Assembly (NCBI GenBank): GCA_947488625.1
Contig: CANKZR010000001.1
Span: 124,001 to 188,000, forward strand
Source: an uncultured Sphingomonadaceae bacterium
GTDB lineage: Bacteria; Pseudomonadota; Alphaproteobacteria; Sphingomonadales; Sphingomonadaceae
Direction: 5' to 3'
Length of the DNA stretch: 64,000 nt
Notes under the pieces: model-generated
Told to the model about the DNA's origin: nothing
Database searches by the model: none
Seen by the model: the letters and a program-made list of their open reading frames with translations, nothing else
Position numbers and translations under genes: made by a program
Shown: piece by piece, positions 34,432-44,400 of the stretch
How the letters are laid out: each line of letters opens with the position of its first letter
How positions within the stretch are numbered: position 1 is the stretch's first letter

Positions 34432-36009
34432 GTGACTACTCTTTCTCGCTCCATGATCCTTGGTTGCTCCGTATTGGCGCTTGCCGCTTGCGGCCCCGAT
34501 GAGATCGCTTCGCCCGGCACTGGCGGCAATATCGTGATCAACAATCCCACGCCCGCGCCAACGCCGACCCCAACGCCCACATCCGGCGGAACGCTGGTCA
34601 CCCCGGCGGGCGGTTGCCCTACCATCGCCGATGCGCAGGGCCTGACCGATGAGGGCACGATCAGCAATTCCGCCGGTGACGAATGGCGCGTCTGCGCCAC
34701 GCCGCTGCGGTTCAATGCTTCTTCCACCTTGCCGCAGATCGACGGCCTGCTCTATCGCCTGCCCGGTCAGGTCAACGTGGGCACCGATGGCGGCCCTGCT
34801 GCAGACAACAGTGACGGCCTCGATGATACCAATGTCGAGCTGACCATCGAGCCCGGCGTCATTATCTACGCTGCCGGTTCTTCCTTCCTGAACGTGACGC
34901 GCGGCAGCTCGATCGATGCAAACGGCACCGAAGACATGCCCATCATCTTCACCAGCCGCGACAATGTCGTCGGGCTGAACAATGCCAACTCCTCGGGCCA
35001 GTGGGGCGGTGTGGTTCTTTCGGGCCGCGCGCCGGTCACCGATTGCTTCGAAGCGCTTGCCACGCCGGGTTCGGTGGATTGCGAACGCCAGGTCGAAGGC
35101 GCAAGCAACCCCAGTTTCTTCGGCGGCAACGATGAAGACGATTCCTCGGGTTCGCTAAGCTACGTACAAATCCGTTATTCCGGCTTCGTACTTTCCGGCG
35201 ATAACGAACTGCAGTCGCTCACCACCGGCGGCACGGGTTCGGGCACCACGCTCAACCACATCCAGTCTGTCAACTCCTCGGACGACGGCGTCGAGTTCTT
35301 CGGCGGCATCGTGAACATCAGCAACCTGATCGTGGCTGGTGCGGAAGACGATTCGCTCGATACGGATACGGGCGTGAAGGCGAACATGCAGTTCGTCCTC
35401 GCCGCCCAGCGTGACGGCATCGGCGATGCCATCATCGAAGCTGACTCCAACAACGGCCTGGAAGACCAGACACCGCGTCAGAACACCACCATTAGCAACT
35501 TCACCTTCATTCAGCGCCGTGCCGGTGACCAGGTCGTGCGTATCCGTGGTGGCACCGACTACGGCCTTTATAACGGCGTGATCTTCGATGCGACGGGCTC
35601 CACGCCATGTATCCGTATCGATACGCCTGAAGCCATTCGCGCTGCCAATGCCGGTCTCGACGATGTCGGTCCGCCGCGCTTCAACTCGGTTGCGCTGGAT
35701 TGCGACACCAACTTCCGCGACGGCAGCGGCGGCGTTACCGCAGCGCAGGCCGAAGGTATTTTCGACAACGGTGCGGGTAACGATAAGGATTACACCCACA
35801 CCATCACGGGGGGTTATCTGAACGGCGCCAACGAAGACGGCTACACGCCGATCTTCGATCCCACGGCACTGTCGAGCTTCTTCGTGACCGTCAGCTACAT
35901 TGGTGCGGTGTCGTCGTCCGACGACTGGACGCAGGGCTGGACCTGCGATTCCTCGGCCGTGTCCTTCGGGAACAACACCGGTGCCTGCACCGAAATCCCG
36001 ACGTTCTGA
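34432..36009 (+). CDS. Lipoprotein with probable beta-helix domain, paired with TonB receptor
   Basis: A 525-residue protein. From GTG 34432 (GAGGGGA lies about nine bases upstream) it has signal sequence TTLSRSMILGCSVLALAAC with a lipobox Cys, a linker of PTPAPTPTPTPT and a long body with repeated beta strands: VELTIEPGVIIYAAG, SGQWGGVVLSGRAPVTDCF, EDDSSGSLSYVQIRYSGFVL, SVNSSDDGVEFFGGIVNISN. The G-WGG-v--G-AP and EFFGG motifs recall cell-surface proteins that lie beside TonB receptors in several phyla (from memory). A parallel beta-helix is likely. It is 101 bases before the next receptor gene, probably one operon. ATG starts at 34399, 34414 and 34453 are possible. Confidence 0.7.
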   Translation: MTTLSRSMILGCSVLALAACGPDEIASPGTGGNIVINNPTPAPTPTPTPTSGGTLVTPAGGCPTIADAQGLTDEGTISNSAGDEWRVCATPLRFNASSTLPQIDGLLYRLPGQVNVGTDGGPAADNSDGLDDTNVELTIEPGVIIYAAGSSFLNVTRGSSIDANGTEDMPIIFTSRDNVVGLNNANSSGQWGGVVLSGRAPVTDCFEALATPGSVDCERQVEGASNPSFFGGNDEDDSSGSLSYVQIRYSGFVLSGDNELQSLTTGGTGSGTTLNHIQSVNSSDDGVEFFGGIVNISNLIVAGAEDDSLDTDTGVKANMQFVLAAQRDGIGDAIIEADSNNGLEDQTPRQNTTISNFTFIQRRAGDQVVRIRGGTDYGLYNGVIFDATGSTPCIRIDTPEAIRAANAGLDDVGPPRFNSVALDCDTNFRDGSGGVTAAQAEGIFDNGAGNDKDYTHTITGGYLNGANEDGYTPIFDPTALSSFFVTVSYIGAVSSSDDWTQGWTCDSSAVSFGNNTGACTEIPTF

Positions 36010-36110
36010 ATGATGGCGGGGAGGGGGCATCGCGCCTTCTCCCTGTCCAACGCTGCGAGCCGTTGCGCTCGCGATAATTGTACTGATCGACTCATGAGGG
36101 AGTCATACCA

Positions 36111-38822
36111 ATGACCACTGGCAAGCGGCTGGCGGGGCTGCTGTTGCTCACCACCGCGCTCACCATTCCCGGCGCGGCCTTTGCCCAGGACGCCGGCGGC
36201 GCTGCCCTTTCTCCCTCGCAGGAGCAGGTGGAGCGCGACGAACTGCTGGACGACGAGCTGCCCGAAGAGGGGCAGGAGCAACTGGACGAACCGGATATCT
36301 CCGTTCCGGGTGGCTCCATCATCGTTACAGGGCGCATCAACCGCGACCCCACGCGCAATTCCACCCAGGTCGTGAGTGTTCTTTCAACCGAGCAGATCGC
36401 GCGGACGGGCGAAGGCGATATCGCCGGCGCCCTGAACCGCGTCACCGGACTTTCCGTGCAAGGGCAGGGCTTCGTCTACGTGCGCGGGCTCGGCGATCGC
36501 TATTCGCTGGCTCTGCTCAACGGCCTACCACTGCCTTCGCCGCAACCGCTTAGCCGCGTCGTACCGCTGGACATCTTCCCCACCAACGTGGTGTCTTCCA
36601 GCCTGGTGCAGAAGACATATTCGGCCAACTTCCCCGGCGAATTCGGGGGCGGCGTCATCAACCTCACCACCCGTGCCATTCCCGAAGAAAGCTTTCTCGA
36701 AATCAGCGGCGGAGTCAGCGCCAATACCGAAACCACCTTTCACAACGGGCTGGCCTATTACGGGTCGGACTTCGACTGGTTCGGTTTCGACGATGGCACG
36801 CGCGACGTGCCGCCAGCCTTGCAGACATTCTTCGACAGCGGCATCCGCCTCAGCGACATTCCGCTCGATCCGTCGCAGAACCTGAACGGTGCCCCCGTCA
36901 CCCAGCTCGACATCGGCAAGCAGCTTGGCAACCCCAACCTGATCCTGTTGCAGAAGATCGGCGATATTCCCGCCAACTGGTCTGCCGGGCTGACGGCGGG
37001 TACATCGCTCGATGTGTTCGGCGATGGCCTGCTGGGCATCGTTGCCACCGCCTCTGTCAGCAACAGCTGGCGTACGCGCGACATTACCTCGCAGTCGATC
37101 CTTGCCGATTTCACACTCGACAGCGACTTTAACGATCTCGTCACCGACAACTCGGTGCTGGTGAATGCTCTGCTCGGCTTCGGGCTGGAGATTGGCGACC
37201 ACCAGTTTCGCTGGACCAATCTCTTCATCCGCGACACCTCGAAGCTGGCTCGCCTTTCGCAGGGTGAGGATTTCCAGGACGACGACAGCATCCAGCAGCA
37301 ACAGACGGCTTGGTTCGAGCGCCAACTGATCGACACGCAGCTGGTGGCTGAGCTGGAGTTTGGCGACCTGGGCGTGGACCTTCGCGGCGGCTATGCCCGG
37401 ACCGACCGCGAGGCACCGTTCGAATACACGTTCACCTACGTGCGCGACAACGCGCAAGGTCCGCTTAGCGATCAGTTCATCAACGTGCTGGATCGGCAGA
37501 CCGGCGATGCTTCTGTCGTCTTCTCGGACCTTCAGGAAGAGCTTTACGCGGGCGGCATCGACCTGAGCTATCCTATCTTCGACAACTTCGGCCTGACGGT
37601 GGGCTATGCCTACAGTGATACCGAACGCTATTCCGAACGCCGCGAATTCCTGTTCAACGCACCCACCAGCTTCCCCGATGGCGTGGGCCTGTTGCGGCCC
37701 GACCTGTTGCTGGGCGATGCGATCATTGATTTCTACGATATCGGGCTGATTGAATCGACGCAGAACGACCCTGCTTTCGATTCCGCGCTTACAGTCCACG
37801 CCGGGTACGGCAAGATCAACTGGGAGCCGGTGCTGGGTGTGATCCTGGATGCGGGCGTCCGTTACGAAACCGCCGACCAGACTGTTGATCCGGTCGACGT
37901 GTTCAGTACGCCGCTCAATTCTTCCAGCAGCACGGCGCTTGAAAACGAGTACTGGCTGCCTGCCGTCACCTTGACGGTGGAGCCGATGGAGAACCTGCAA
38001 CTGCGTGCCAACGGCTCGATGACGCTGGCCCGTCCGCAGTTTCGCGAGTTGATCTTCCAGACCTATTATGATCCTGAAACCAATCGCCAGTTCAACGGCA
38101 ACCCGTTTCTGATCGATAGCGAACTCACCAATTTCGAAGTGCGCGGAGAATACTATTTCGGCGGAGGCGACAGGGTGTCGCTAGCCGGTTTCTACAAGGA
38201 AATCGAAAACCCGATCGAGGCGTTCTCGAGCTTCTCCGACAACGCGCAGCTTACTAGCTTCGCCAACGCACCCAGCGCCACGCTGTGGGGTGTGGAGGCG
38301 GACATGCAGTATACGTTCGATCTCTATAACCTCGGTGGGTTCTTCGAGACGAAAGAACTGCTGATAATCAGCAACTACACCTACACCAATTCCGAGATTT
38401 CGGTAGATCCGGGCGACATAACGCGCCTGTTCCCCGGCGGCGACACGCCCGCCTCGAACCTGTTCGTGGATGGCGTGCCGTTAACGGGCCAGTCTGACCA
38501 TCTGGTGAACTTCCAGATGAGCTTCGAAGATACCGAACGGTTGCAGCAATTCACGGTGTTGTTGAACTACGCCAGCGAACGCGTGACCAGCCGTGGCACC
38601 TCCGGTCTACCTGACATTATCGAGGAACCGGGCCTTACAGTCGACATCGTCGCGCGGCAGGGGTTCGACCTGCTGGGCAACGATCTCGAACTGAAGCTGG
38701 AAGCGCGCAACATTTTCGGCAGGCCGAACGAGGAATTCCAGACCGACGGCGTGAACCGCGTAGAGATCAATAGCTACGAACGCGGCACCGAACTGGCCGC
38801 GTCGCTCTCGCTGACATTCTGA
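36111..38822 (+). CDS. TonB-dependent receptor, lipoprotein-paired
   Basis: A 903-residue outer-membrane receptor. Signal peptide (MTTGKRLAGLLLLTTALTIPGAAFAQ), an acidic, Glu-rich N-terminal extension of about 50 residues, a TonB-box-like SIIVTGR, a plug domain (IAGALNRVTGLSVQGQGFVYVRGLGDRYSLALLNGLP, SANFPGEFGGGVINLTTR) and a large barrel ending SLTF. The acidic extension is too short for the STN signalling domain of transducing receptors. The ribosome site GAGGGAG lies upstream. Substrate is unknown; the neighbour lipoprotein may bind ligand in the way SusD works with SusC. Confidence 0.88.
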   Translation: MTTGKRLAGLLLLTTALTIPGAAFAQDAGGAALSPSQEQVERDELLDDELPEEGQEQLDEPDISVPGGSIIVTGRINRDPTRNSTQVVSVLSTEQIARTGEGDIAGALNRVTGLSVQGQGFVYVRGLGDRYSLALLNGLPLPSPQPLSRVVPLDIFPTNVVSSSLVQKTYSANFPGEFGGGVINLTTRAIPEESFLEISGGVSANTETTFHNGLAYYGSDFDWFGFDDGTRDVPPALQTFFDSGIRLSDIPLDPSQNLNGAPVTQLDIGKQLGNPNLILLQKIGDIPANWSAGLTAGTSLDVFGDGLLGIVATASVSNSWRTRDITSQSILADFTLDSDFNDLVTDNSVLVNALLGFGLEIGDHQFRWTNLFIRDTSKLARLSQGEDFQDDDSIQQQQTAWFERQLIDTQLVAELEFGDLGVDLRGGYARTDREAPFEYTFTYVRDNAQGPLSDQFINVLDRQTGDASVVFSDLQEELYAGGIDLSYPIFDNFGLTVGYAYSDTERYSERREFLFNAPTSFPDGVGLLRPDLLLGDAIIDFYDIGLIESTQNDPAFDSALTVHAGYGKINWEPVLGVILDAGVRYETADQTVDPVDVFSTPLNSSSSTALENEYWLPAVTLTVEPMENLQLRANGSMTLARPQFRELIFQTYYDPETNRQFNGNPFLIDSELTNFEVRGEYYFGGGDRVSLAGFYKEIENPIEAFSSFSDNAQLTSFANAPSATLWGVEADMQYTFDLYNLGGFFETKELLIISNYTYTNSEISVDPGDITRLFPGGDTPASNLFVDGVPLTGQSDHLVNFQMSFEDTERLQQFTVLLNYASERVTSRGTSGLPDIIEEPGLTVDIVARQGFDLLGNDLELKLEARNIFGRPNEEFQTDGVNRVEINSYERGTELAASLSLTF

Positions 38823-38838
38823 CCACCCCGCTGAAATG

Positions 38839-38879
38839 GAAAAGGCGGCCCTTCGCGATGTGCGATGGGCCGCCTTTTC
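38839..38879. terminator. Bidirectional terminator
   Basis: A 13 bp perfect stem (38839-38851 with 38867-38879) starting GAAAA and ending TTTTC, between the receptor gene (plus) and the response regulator (minus). It can act on both strands. Confidence 0.85.
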
Positions 38880-38894
38880 ATTGCGCAGATGGTG

Positions 38895-39569
38895 TCAGAT
38901 CAGGTCGAGAACGTAGCCCCTGCCGTGAACCGTGCGTAGCAATTGCTCTGCGCCTGCATCGCGCAGCCCCTGTCGCAGGCGCTTGATCCACACATCCACC
39001 GTGCGCAGGTATTCGGGATCACCATCCTTGCCCAGCGCGTCGATCAGTTCCTGCCGCGACAAGACACGGTTGGGATTTTCGGCCATGAACCGCAGGACGC
39101 GAAACTCGTTGGGCCGCAGTGCGATCAACTCGCCATGCCAGCGCGCCTGTTCGCCCGCCACGTTGATCTGCAGGTCGCCAAATTCCAGCACCTGCGGTTT
39201 GCCGCATGACTTCCCCTGTGCGAAAAGTGCCAGCACCCGATCCAGCATGGCCTGACGGTCCAGCGGCCCGATCGCATAATCGTCCACACCGGCTTTCAAT
39301 GCGCGACGGCGATCTTCGGGATCGTCCTCTTCCAGCACCATGGTGATATGCGCATCGCCCATCCGCGGGTCGGCGCGCAGGCGACGAACCATCTCCAGCC
39401 CGGAAAGCGCTTCCATCACCCAGTCCACGAACATCCATGCGCGCCCGTCAACCAGCGAAAGCGGGCCTTCGGGGAGTAACAGGGTAAAACGGAACACCGT
39501 TTCGCCATGCGCAAAGTCCGCATAGCGCGCCGCTTCGCTATTGGTCGTGAATATGCTGATGCGGTCCAT
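38895..39569 (-). CDS. OmpR-type response regulator with atypical receiver
   Basis: A 224-residue regulator. The C-terminal winged helix is clear: GELIALRPNEFRVLRFMAENPNRVLSRQELIDAL and VDVWIKRLRQGLRDAGAEQLLRTVHGRGYVLDL, resembling PhoB. The receiver domain is degenerate at its start: the usual Asp pair is replaced (ISIFTTNSEA). A possible phosphate acceptor is Asp49 in FVDWVMEAL. The family's Lys is not obvious. I use the ATG ending at 39569. No kinase adjoins it. It may be regulated by other means or bind DNA constitutively. Confidence 0.8.
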   Translation of the reverse strand: MDRISIFTTNSEAARYADFAHGETVFRFTLLLPEGPLSLVDGRAWMFVDWVMEALSGLEMVRRLRADPRMGDAHITMVLEEDDPEDRRRALKAGVDDYAIGPLDRQAMLDRVLALFAQGKSCGKPQVLEFGDLQINVAGEQARWHGELIALRPNEFRVLRFMAENPNRVLSRQELIDALGKDGDPEYLRTVDVWIKRLRQGLRDAGAEQLLRTVHGRGYVLDLI

Positions 39570-39665
39570 GCGCCCCTGCCCGGTTTGTGTCGGGCAGGTG
39601 ATTGGCAAGCCAGCATGACCGGTCTGTGACAATGAGGCGGCATTTCGCCGCTGCCCTCACAATCG

Positions 39666-41177
39666 CTAGCCAATGGGGGGAGCAGGGCAGTATTGGCTCA
39701 GATACTGGTCATGACCGGGCATGTGCTGCACCAGGAAACGGATGGACTTCTCGATCTCGTCCAACTCGCTTTTCGTCGCGGCCTTGTCCAGCGTTTCGGC
39801 CATCGCATTGTGGCCCTTCATCTCGATCCCCTGGCCCATCATTACCGCCGCCCAACTGGTCTCGGTGAACAGTTCGTCCTCCTCACGGAAGATCTGCCCT
39901 GTCTCTTGGAACAGAGCGACCCTTTCGGTCAGGCTGTCGGGCACGCTCATGTTGCGGCAATATTTCCAGAACTCGGAATCGTCGCGCGTGGTGGTGTTGT
40001 AATGCAGGATCAGAAAATCGCGGATGCGGCGGTACTCGGTGCCGGTCAGCCGATTGAATGTATCGCGCTGGGCATCGGTAACGCCATCCAGGGATAGCAC
40101 CGCGATCAGCTTGGTGATGCCGGTATTGATCAGGTGGATGGAGGTGGATTCCAGCGGCTCCATGAAGCCTGCCGAAAGGCCCAGCGCCACCACGTTGCGG
40201 TTCCAGAACCTCTTGCGCCGCCCGGTGACGAAGCGAAGGTGGTTAGGGTCGGCCGTCGGCTTTCCTGCCAGGTTGCTGACCAGGATGTCGGTCGCCTCGT
40301 CGGCTTCCATGAAGGCATCGCAATAGACGTGGCCGTTGCCGTTGCGGTGTTGCAGGGGCACCTGCCATTGCCAGCCCGCGCTGTGCGCCGTTGCGCGGGT
40401 AAAGGGCGCGGGCGGACTGCCGTCGTCGCGGTTGCAGGGCAGGGCAACGGCGCGATTGCACGGCAGCCAGTGCGTCCATTCCTCGTATCCCGTTTCCAGC
40501 GTCTGCTCTATCAGCAGGCCGCGAAATCCGGAGCAATCGATGAACAGGTCGCCTTCGACGGTGTCCCCGCTATCCAGCGTCACTGACGCGATGTCACCGC
40601 TCTCCGCGTTCTGAACGACATCGAGAACCTTGCCTTCCTGCCTCACCACGCCGCGCGCTTCCGCATATTTACGCAGGAAAGCGGCATAGCGTCCGGCATC
40701 GAGGTGGTAGGCATAGTTGATCGGCGGCAGGTCGTCGCGCTTGGTATCCGCGGTTCGCGCAAACTTGCCGAAATAGGCGGCCATCGTCTCTGCATTGAAG
40801 ACCTGAATCGGGCGATTGTCGCCCTGGCTTTTCATGAAGTGCCACACGTGGTGGAACGACATCGCGCCGATTTCATACCCGTAGTTGCCGAACGGGTGGA
40901 TGTAACTGTCGCCTACAGCGCCCCAGTTCACGAACTGGATGCCCAACTTGAAACTGCCCTGCGCGGCGGCCAGCATTTCGCGCTCGTCGATCTCAAGCAA
41001 CTGGTTGAAATCCACGAAGGGCGGAATGGTTGCCTCGCCCACGCCAACGGTTCCTATTGCTTCGGATTCCACCAGCGTGATGGAAAGCTCGCGCCCCTTC
41101 TTCAGACGGGAAAGCGCGGCTGCCGCCATCCATCCGGCGGTTCCGCCACCGACGATTACGATTCTATCGATTGCCAT
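39666..41177 (-). CDS. FAD-dependent tryptophan halogenase-family protein
   Basis: A 503-residue flavin halogenase. FAD motif VIVGGGTAGWMAAAAL (residues 7-22), the catalytic Lys77 in GSFKLGIQFVNW, the W-W-x-P-type motif AGWQWQVPLQHRNGNG and GFMEPLESTSIHLI, all typical of this family. Chlorination or bromination of an aromatic ring is known for relatives, but many members lie beside TonB receptors in sphingomonads and their substrates are unknown. It is divergent from the glucan receptor, with operator-like sites between. A flavin reductase partner is not in the window. Confidence 0.88.
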   Translation of the reverse strand: MAIDRIVIVGGGTAGWMAAAALSRLKKGRELSITLVESEAIGTVGVGEATIPPFVDFNQLLEIDEREMLAAAQGSFKLGIQFVNWGAVGDSYIHPFGNYGYEIGAMSFHHVWHFMKSQGDNRPIQVFNAETMAAYFGKFARTADTKRDDLPPINYAYHLDAGRYAAFLRKYAEARGVVRQEGKVLDVVQNAESGDIASVTLDSGDTVEGDLFIDCSGFRGLLIEQTLETGYEEWTHWLPCNRAVALPCNRDDGSPPAPFTRATAHSAGWQWQVPLQHRNGNGHVYCDAFMEADEATDILVSNLAGKPTADPNHLRFVTGRRKRFWNRNVVALGLSAGFMEPLESTSIHLINTGITKLIAVLSLDGVTDAQRDTFNRLTGTEYRRIRDFLILHYNTTTRDDSEFWKYCRNMSVPDSLTERVALFQETGQIFREEDELFTETSWAAVMMGQGIEMKGHNAMAETLDKAATKSELDEIEKSIRFLVQHMPGHDQYLSQYCPAPPIG

Positions 41178-41297
41178 ATCGTTGCTCGCTGCATCCTCCC
41201 TGCCATTTGCCTAGCGTGCTTTGGGGTGCTGCGCAAAACAGGACAAAAGGCCATGCTGCGGTGTCCCCCGGGGAACGCTATTGCAGAAAAGTTACAC

Positions 41298-41348
41298 TAT
41301 GCGCCGCATAATGTGAACGTTCATTTTTGCCGTTGTGAACGCTCACAA
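41298..41348. promoter_or_regulatory. LacI-type operator cluster between halogenase and TonB receptor
   Basis: Three dyads: TATGCG-C-CGCATA at 41298-41310; TGAACGTTCA (perfect, CG-centred) at 41314-41323; TTGTGAACGCTCACAA at 41333-41348, seven of eight arm positions paired and close to the idealised lac operator. The last two centres are 22 bases apart, about two helical turns. CG-centred palindromes fit LacI-family repressors, and one is encoded in this locus. The site lies between the two divergent genes and could control both. Confidence 0.65.
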
Positions 41349-41443
41349 GACTGGTATGACAAGGATGTGGCGTCACGTGAGGGCGCGAAGTTTTGACGAT
41401 ATCGCCCGGAAAAAATTCAGGCGGATCAATGGGGAGGCAGCCA

Positions 41444-44400
41444 GTGTCAGTTCGAATCAGGAATCGTAATCTCACCTTCGGCGGTCGTGCGCGTGCATTG
41501 GCCGGCGTGTCCGGCATGGCCCTTTGCATGGTCGCCAGCAATGTCGCGCTTGCGCAGGAGACAGTCGAGGAAGAGGCCGCACAAGAGGCGGGCGAGGCTG
41601 ACGTCAACACGATCGTCGTCAGCGGTTTCCGCGCCTCGCTGCAGACCGCGCAGGACTTCAAGGAAAATGCCGACACCATTGTCGACGTGATCACGGCCGA
41701 GGACGTGGGCGCCTTGCCTGACCGTTCCGTGACGGAAGCCTTGCAACGCGTTCCGGGTGTGAACATCGGTCGCTTTGAGAAAACTTCCGACCCCGATCGT
41801 TTCTCGGTAGAGGGTACGGGCGTCATCATTCGCGGCCTGCCCTACGTGCGCAGCGAACTGAACGGTCGCGATATCTTCTCCGCCACTGGCGGTCGCAGCC
41901 TGAGCTTCGAAGATGTTTCTCCGGAGCTCGTGGGCCGTGTCGAAGTGTTCAAGAACACCACCGCCGACATGATCGAAGGCCAGATCGCCGGTCTCGTCAA
42001 TCTGGTGACCCGCAAGCCTCTTGATCGTCCGGGCCTGAATATCGCCGGTTCCATCGAAGCCAACTACGGCGACCTGCGCGAAGAATGGTCGCCCACGTTC
42101 AACATCCTGGGCTCCAACACCTTCGATACCGGGATTGGCACCTTCGGCCTGCAGCTATCCTATTCCCACTCCGAGCTGCAGAGCCGCACCGATGCCTCGC
42201 AGGTTGCCGATCCGTGCTATCGCAATGCTGACCTTTCGGGCGGCTGCCTGCGCGTGTTCGATGTGAATTCCGGCGGTTTTGGCGATACCCAGAACTTCAC
42301 CGAAGACAATTTCCCGCCCGCCGGTTCCGTGATCGTGCCGCAGTATGCCGGTGTGCGCACCACCGATCTCGACCGTGATCGCGAGGCGATCTCGGCCATT
42401 GGGCAGTTCGAAAGCAGCGACGGGCGCTTCCTGGTGACTGCGGAATACCTGCGCTCCAAGGCGAGTTTCTTCACTGAGGAATTTGCGCTGCTCGGCCGTA
42501 TCGACGATGGCGTATCCTCGCCCGATCCGCGTCCCGGTACCGATTTCACTTTCGACGAAAACGGCCTTTTCGAAACCGGCATCCTTACCGATAACGTTGG
42601 CAATGCCTACGCCACGCCTTTCGGTCTTGGGGGCATTCCGATCGACTCTCTGCGCTTCCTTCGCGATACCGAAACCGTAACCGAAGACTATTCCATCGAT
42701 GTCTTCATGGAACTGACTGATCGCCTTCGCGTCAACTTCGAAGGCCAGATCGTGCAGTCGGACCTGCAGCGCGATTCCGTGTTCGGTGCGCTGAGCACAT
42801 GGGCTGATATCGATCTGGACCTGTCGGGCGAAACGCCCAACGTACAGTTCCTTGCGCCCGTTGGCGCACCTGCCGATTACTTCTCCAGCGGGTTCTACAC
42901 CTATTACTGGTTCGGCCTCGACAGCCGCGAGAAGAACGACGGCGAGATGTATACGCTGAGCGGCGACGTGGAATACGACATCAGCGATGGCTTCTTCCGC
43001 AAGGCTGCATTCGGCGCGCGCTGGGCCGATCGTGACCGCACGACGCGCAACACCAACTTCAGCACATGGGGTAACCTGTCGGCACCGTGGACGGGTCGTG
43101 GCGGCTGTGCTCCATGGGGCGAAGGCGCAGGCTGTTTCTCCGAGGGGCCCGGCCCGTTCGGCAATGGCTTCATCCCGGGCCGCTTCTACACCGGCCTGCC
43201 GGGTCAGGAGTTTGCCATCGCTGGCGGCGCCTATACCGACGACTTCCCTGAATATTCGCAGCTTCGCGAACCTTTCGGCGATAATTTCCAGCGCGGTGAA
43301 GCGGGAACGCCGATTCCCAATGGCGCAGCCTATTTCTACGGTGGCGATGACTTCCTGGCGGACTACCTTGCCGGGGAAGTTGACCAGCAGTGGCAGGAGA
43401 TCACGGACTTCTCGATCTCGCCCGAAAGGTTCAACCTCGGCGTAAACGGCCGGAACTATACCAATCCCGTCACGGGCGAGACAATTGCCTGCGACCCGTT
43501 CTGTCCGCCTGATATCTCCAACGTCAGCGAGATCACCAAGGCTGCGTATGTCCGTATCGACTTCGGCCATGATTTTGACAGCGGCTGGTCGCTCGGCGGC
43601 AACTTCGGCGTTCGTTATGTGGAAACCGCCGTCAGCTCCGATGCACTGGTCGGCTTCCCGCAGGCCAACCAGTTCGACGATCCTTCGATCGGCGGCAACG
43701 GCGATGGCGTGGTGCAGGTGGCCGAGATTCAGAACCTGTGCCAAAGCCCACTGCCTCCGGGCCAGCAGCGTCTCTACTGCCAGCTTTCAGGCCAGCGCCT
43801 GGAGGAATTCGCATCGCTGTTTACGGGCGAAGCGATCCCCGACGACCGCGATATCACCTTCGATCATTGGCTGCCGTCCTTCAACGTGCGTCTTGACAGC
43901 GGCGACGGCTGGGTGTTCCGAGGTGCTGTATCAAAAGGCATTTCGCGCCCCGACCTGCAGTTGTTCAACGCGGGCGGTGTGCTTGGCTTCAGCGGACGTG
44001 TGGACTCCGGCCCGCTGCTCAGCATCGATACCGGCAACCGCAATCTGCTGCCCGTCGAGGCATGGAACTACGATCTCTCGGTAGAATGGTATTTCGACAG
44101 CGTCGGCTCCCTCACGGCGGCCGGTTTTGTCAAGGATATCAGTGGCATTGTCAGTCGCGGTACCGGGGTCGTCAATTACACCAGCCCCACCGGTGTATCG
44201 CAGGACGTGATCATCAACGGCCCGTCCAACGATATCGACGGTACGCTGTACGGTGTCGAAGTCGCTTACCAACAGGTTTACGACTTCCTGCCGGGCCTGC
44301 TCAGCGGTTTAGGCAGCCAGGTCACCTATACTTATGTGAACGGCGATGACTTCCCCAACCCGCTCATTTCCGGCATCGGATCGCCTTCGGTGGCAAGCGC

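Noticed and set aside
36525-38000. 491-residue antisense frame in the second TonB receptor
   Set aside because: Same reason: codon-phase shadow of a well-supported gene.
42155-43744. 529-residue open frame antisense to the large TonB receptor
   Set aside because: High GC leaves long antisense frames open; the plus-strand receptor is clearly coding and this product has no recognisable domain.
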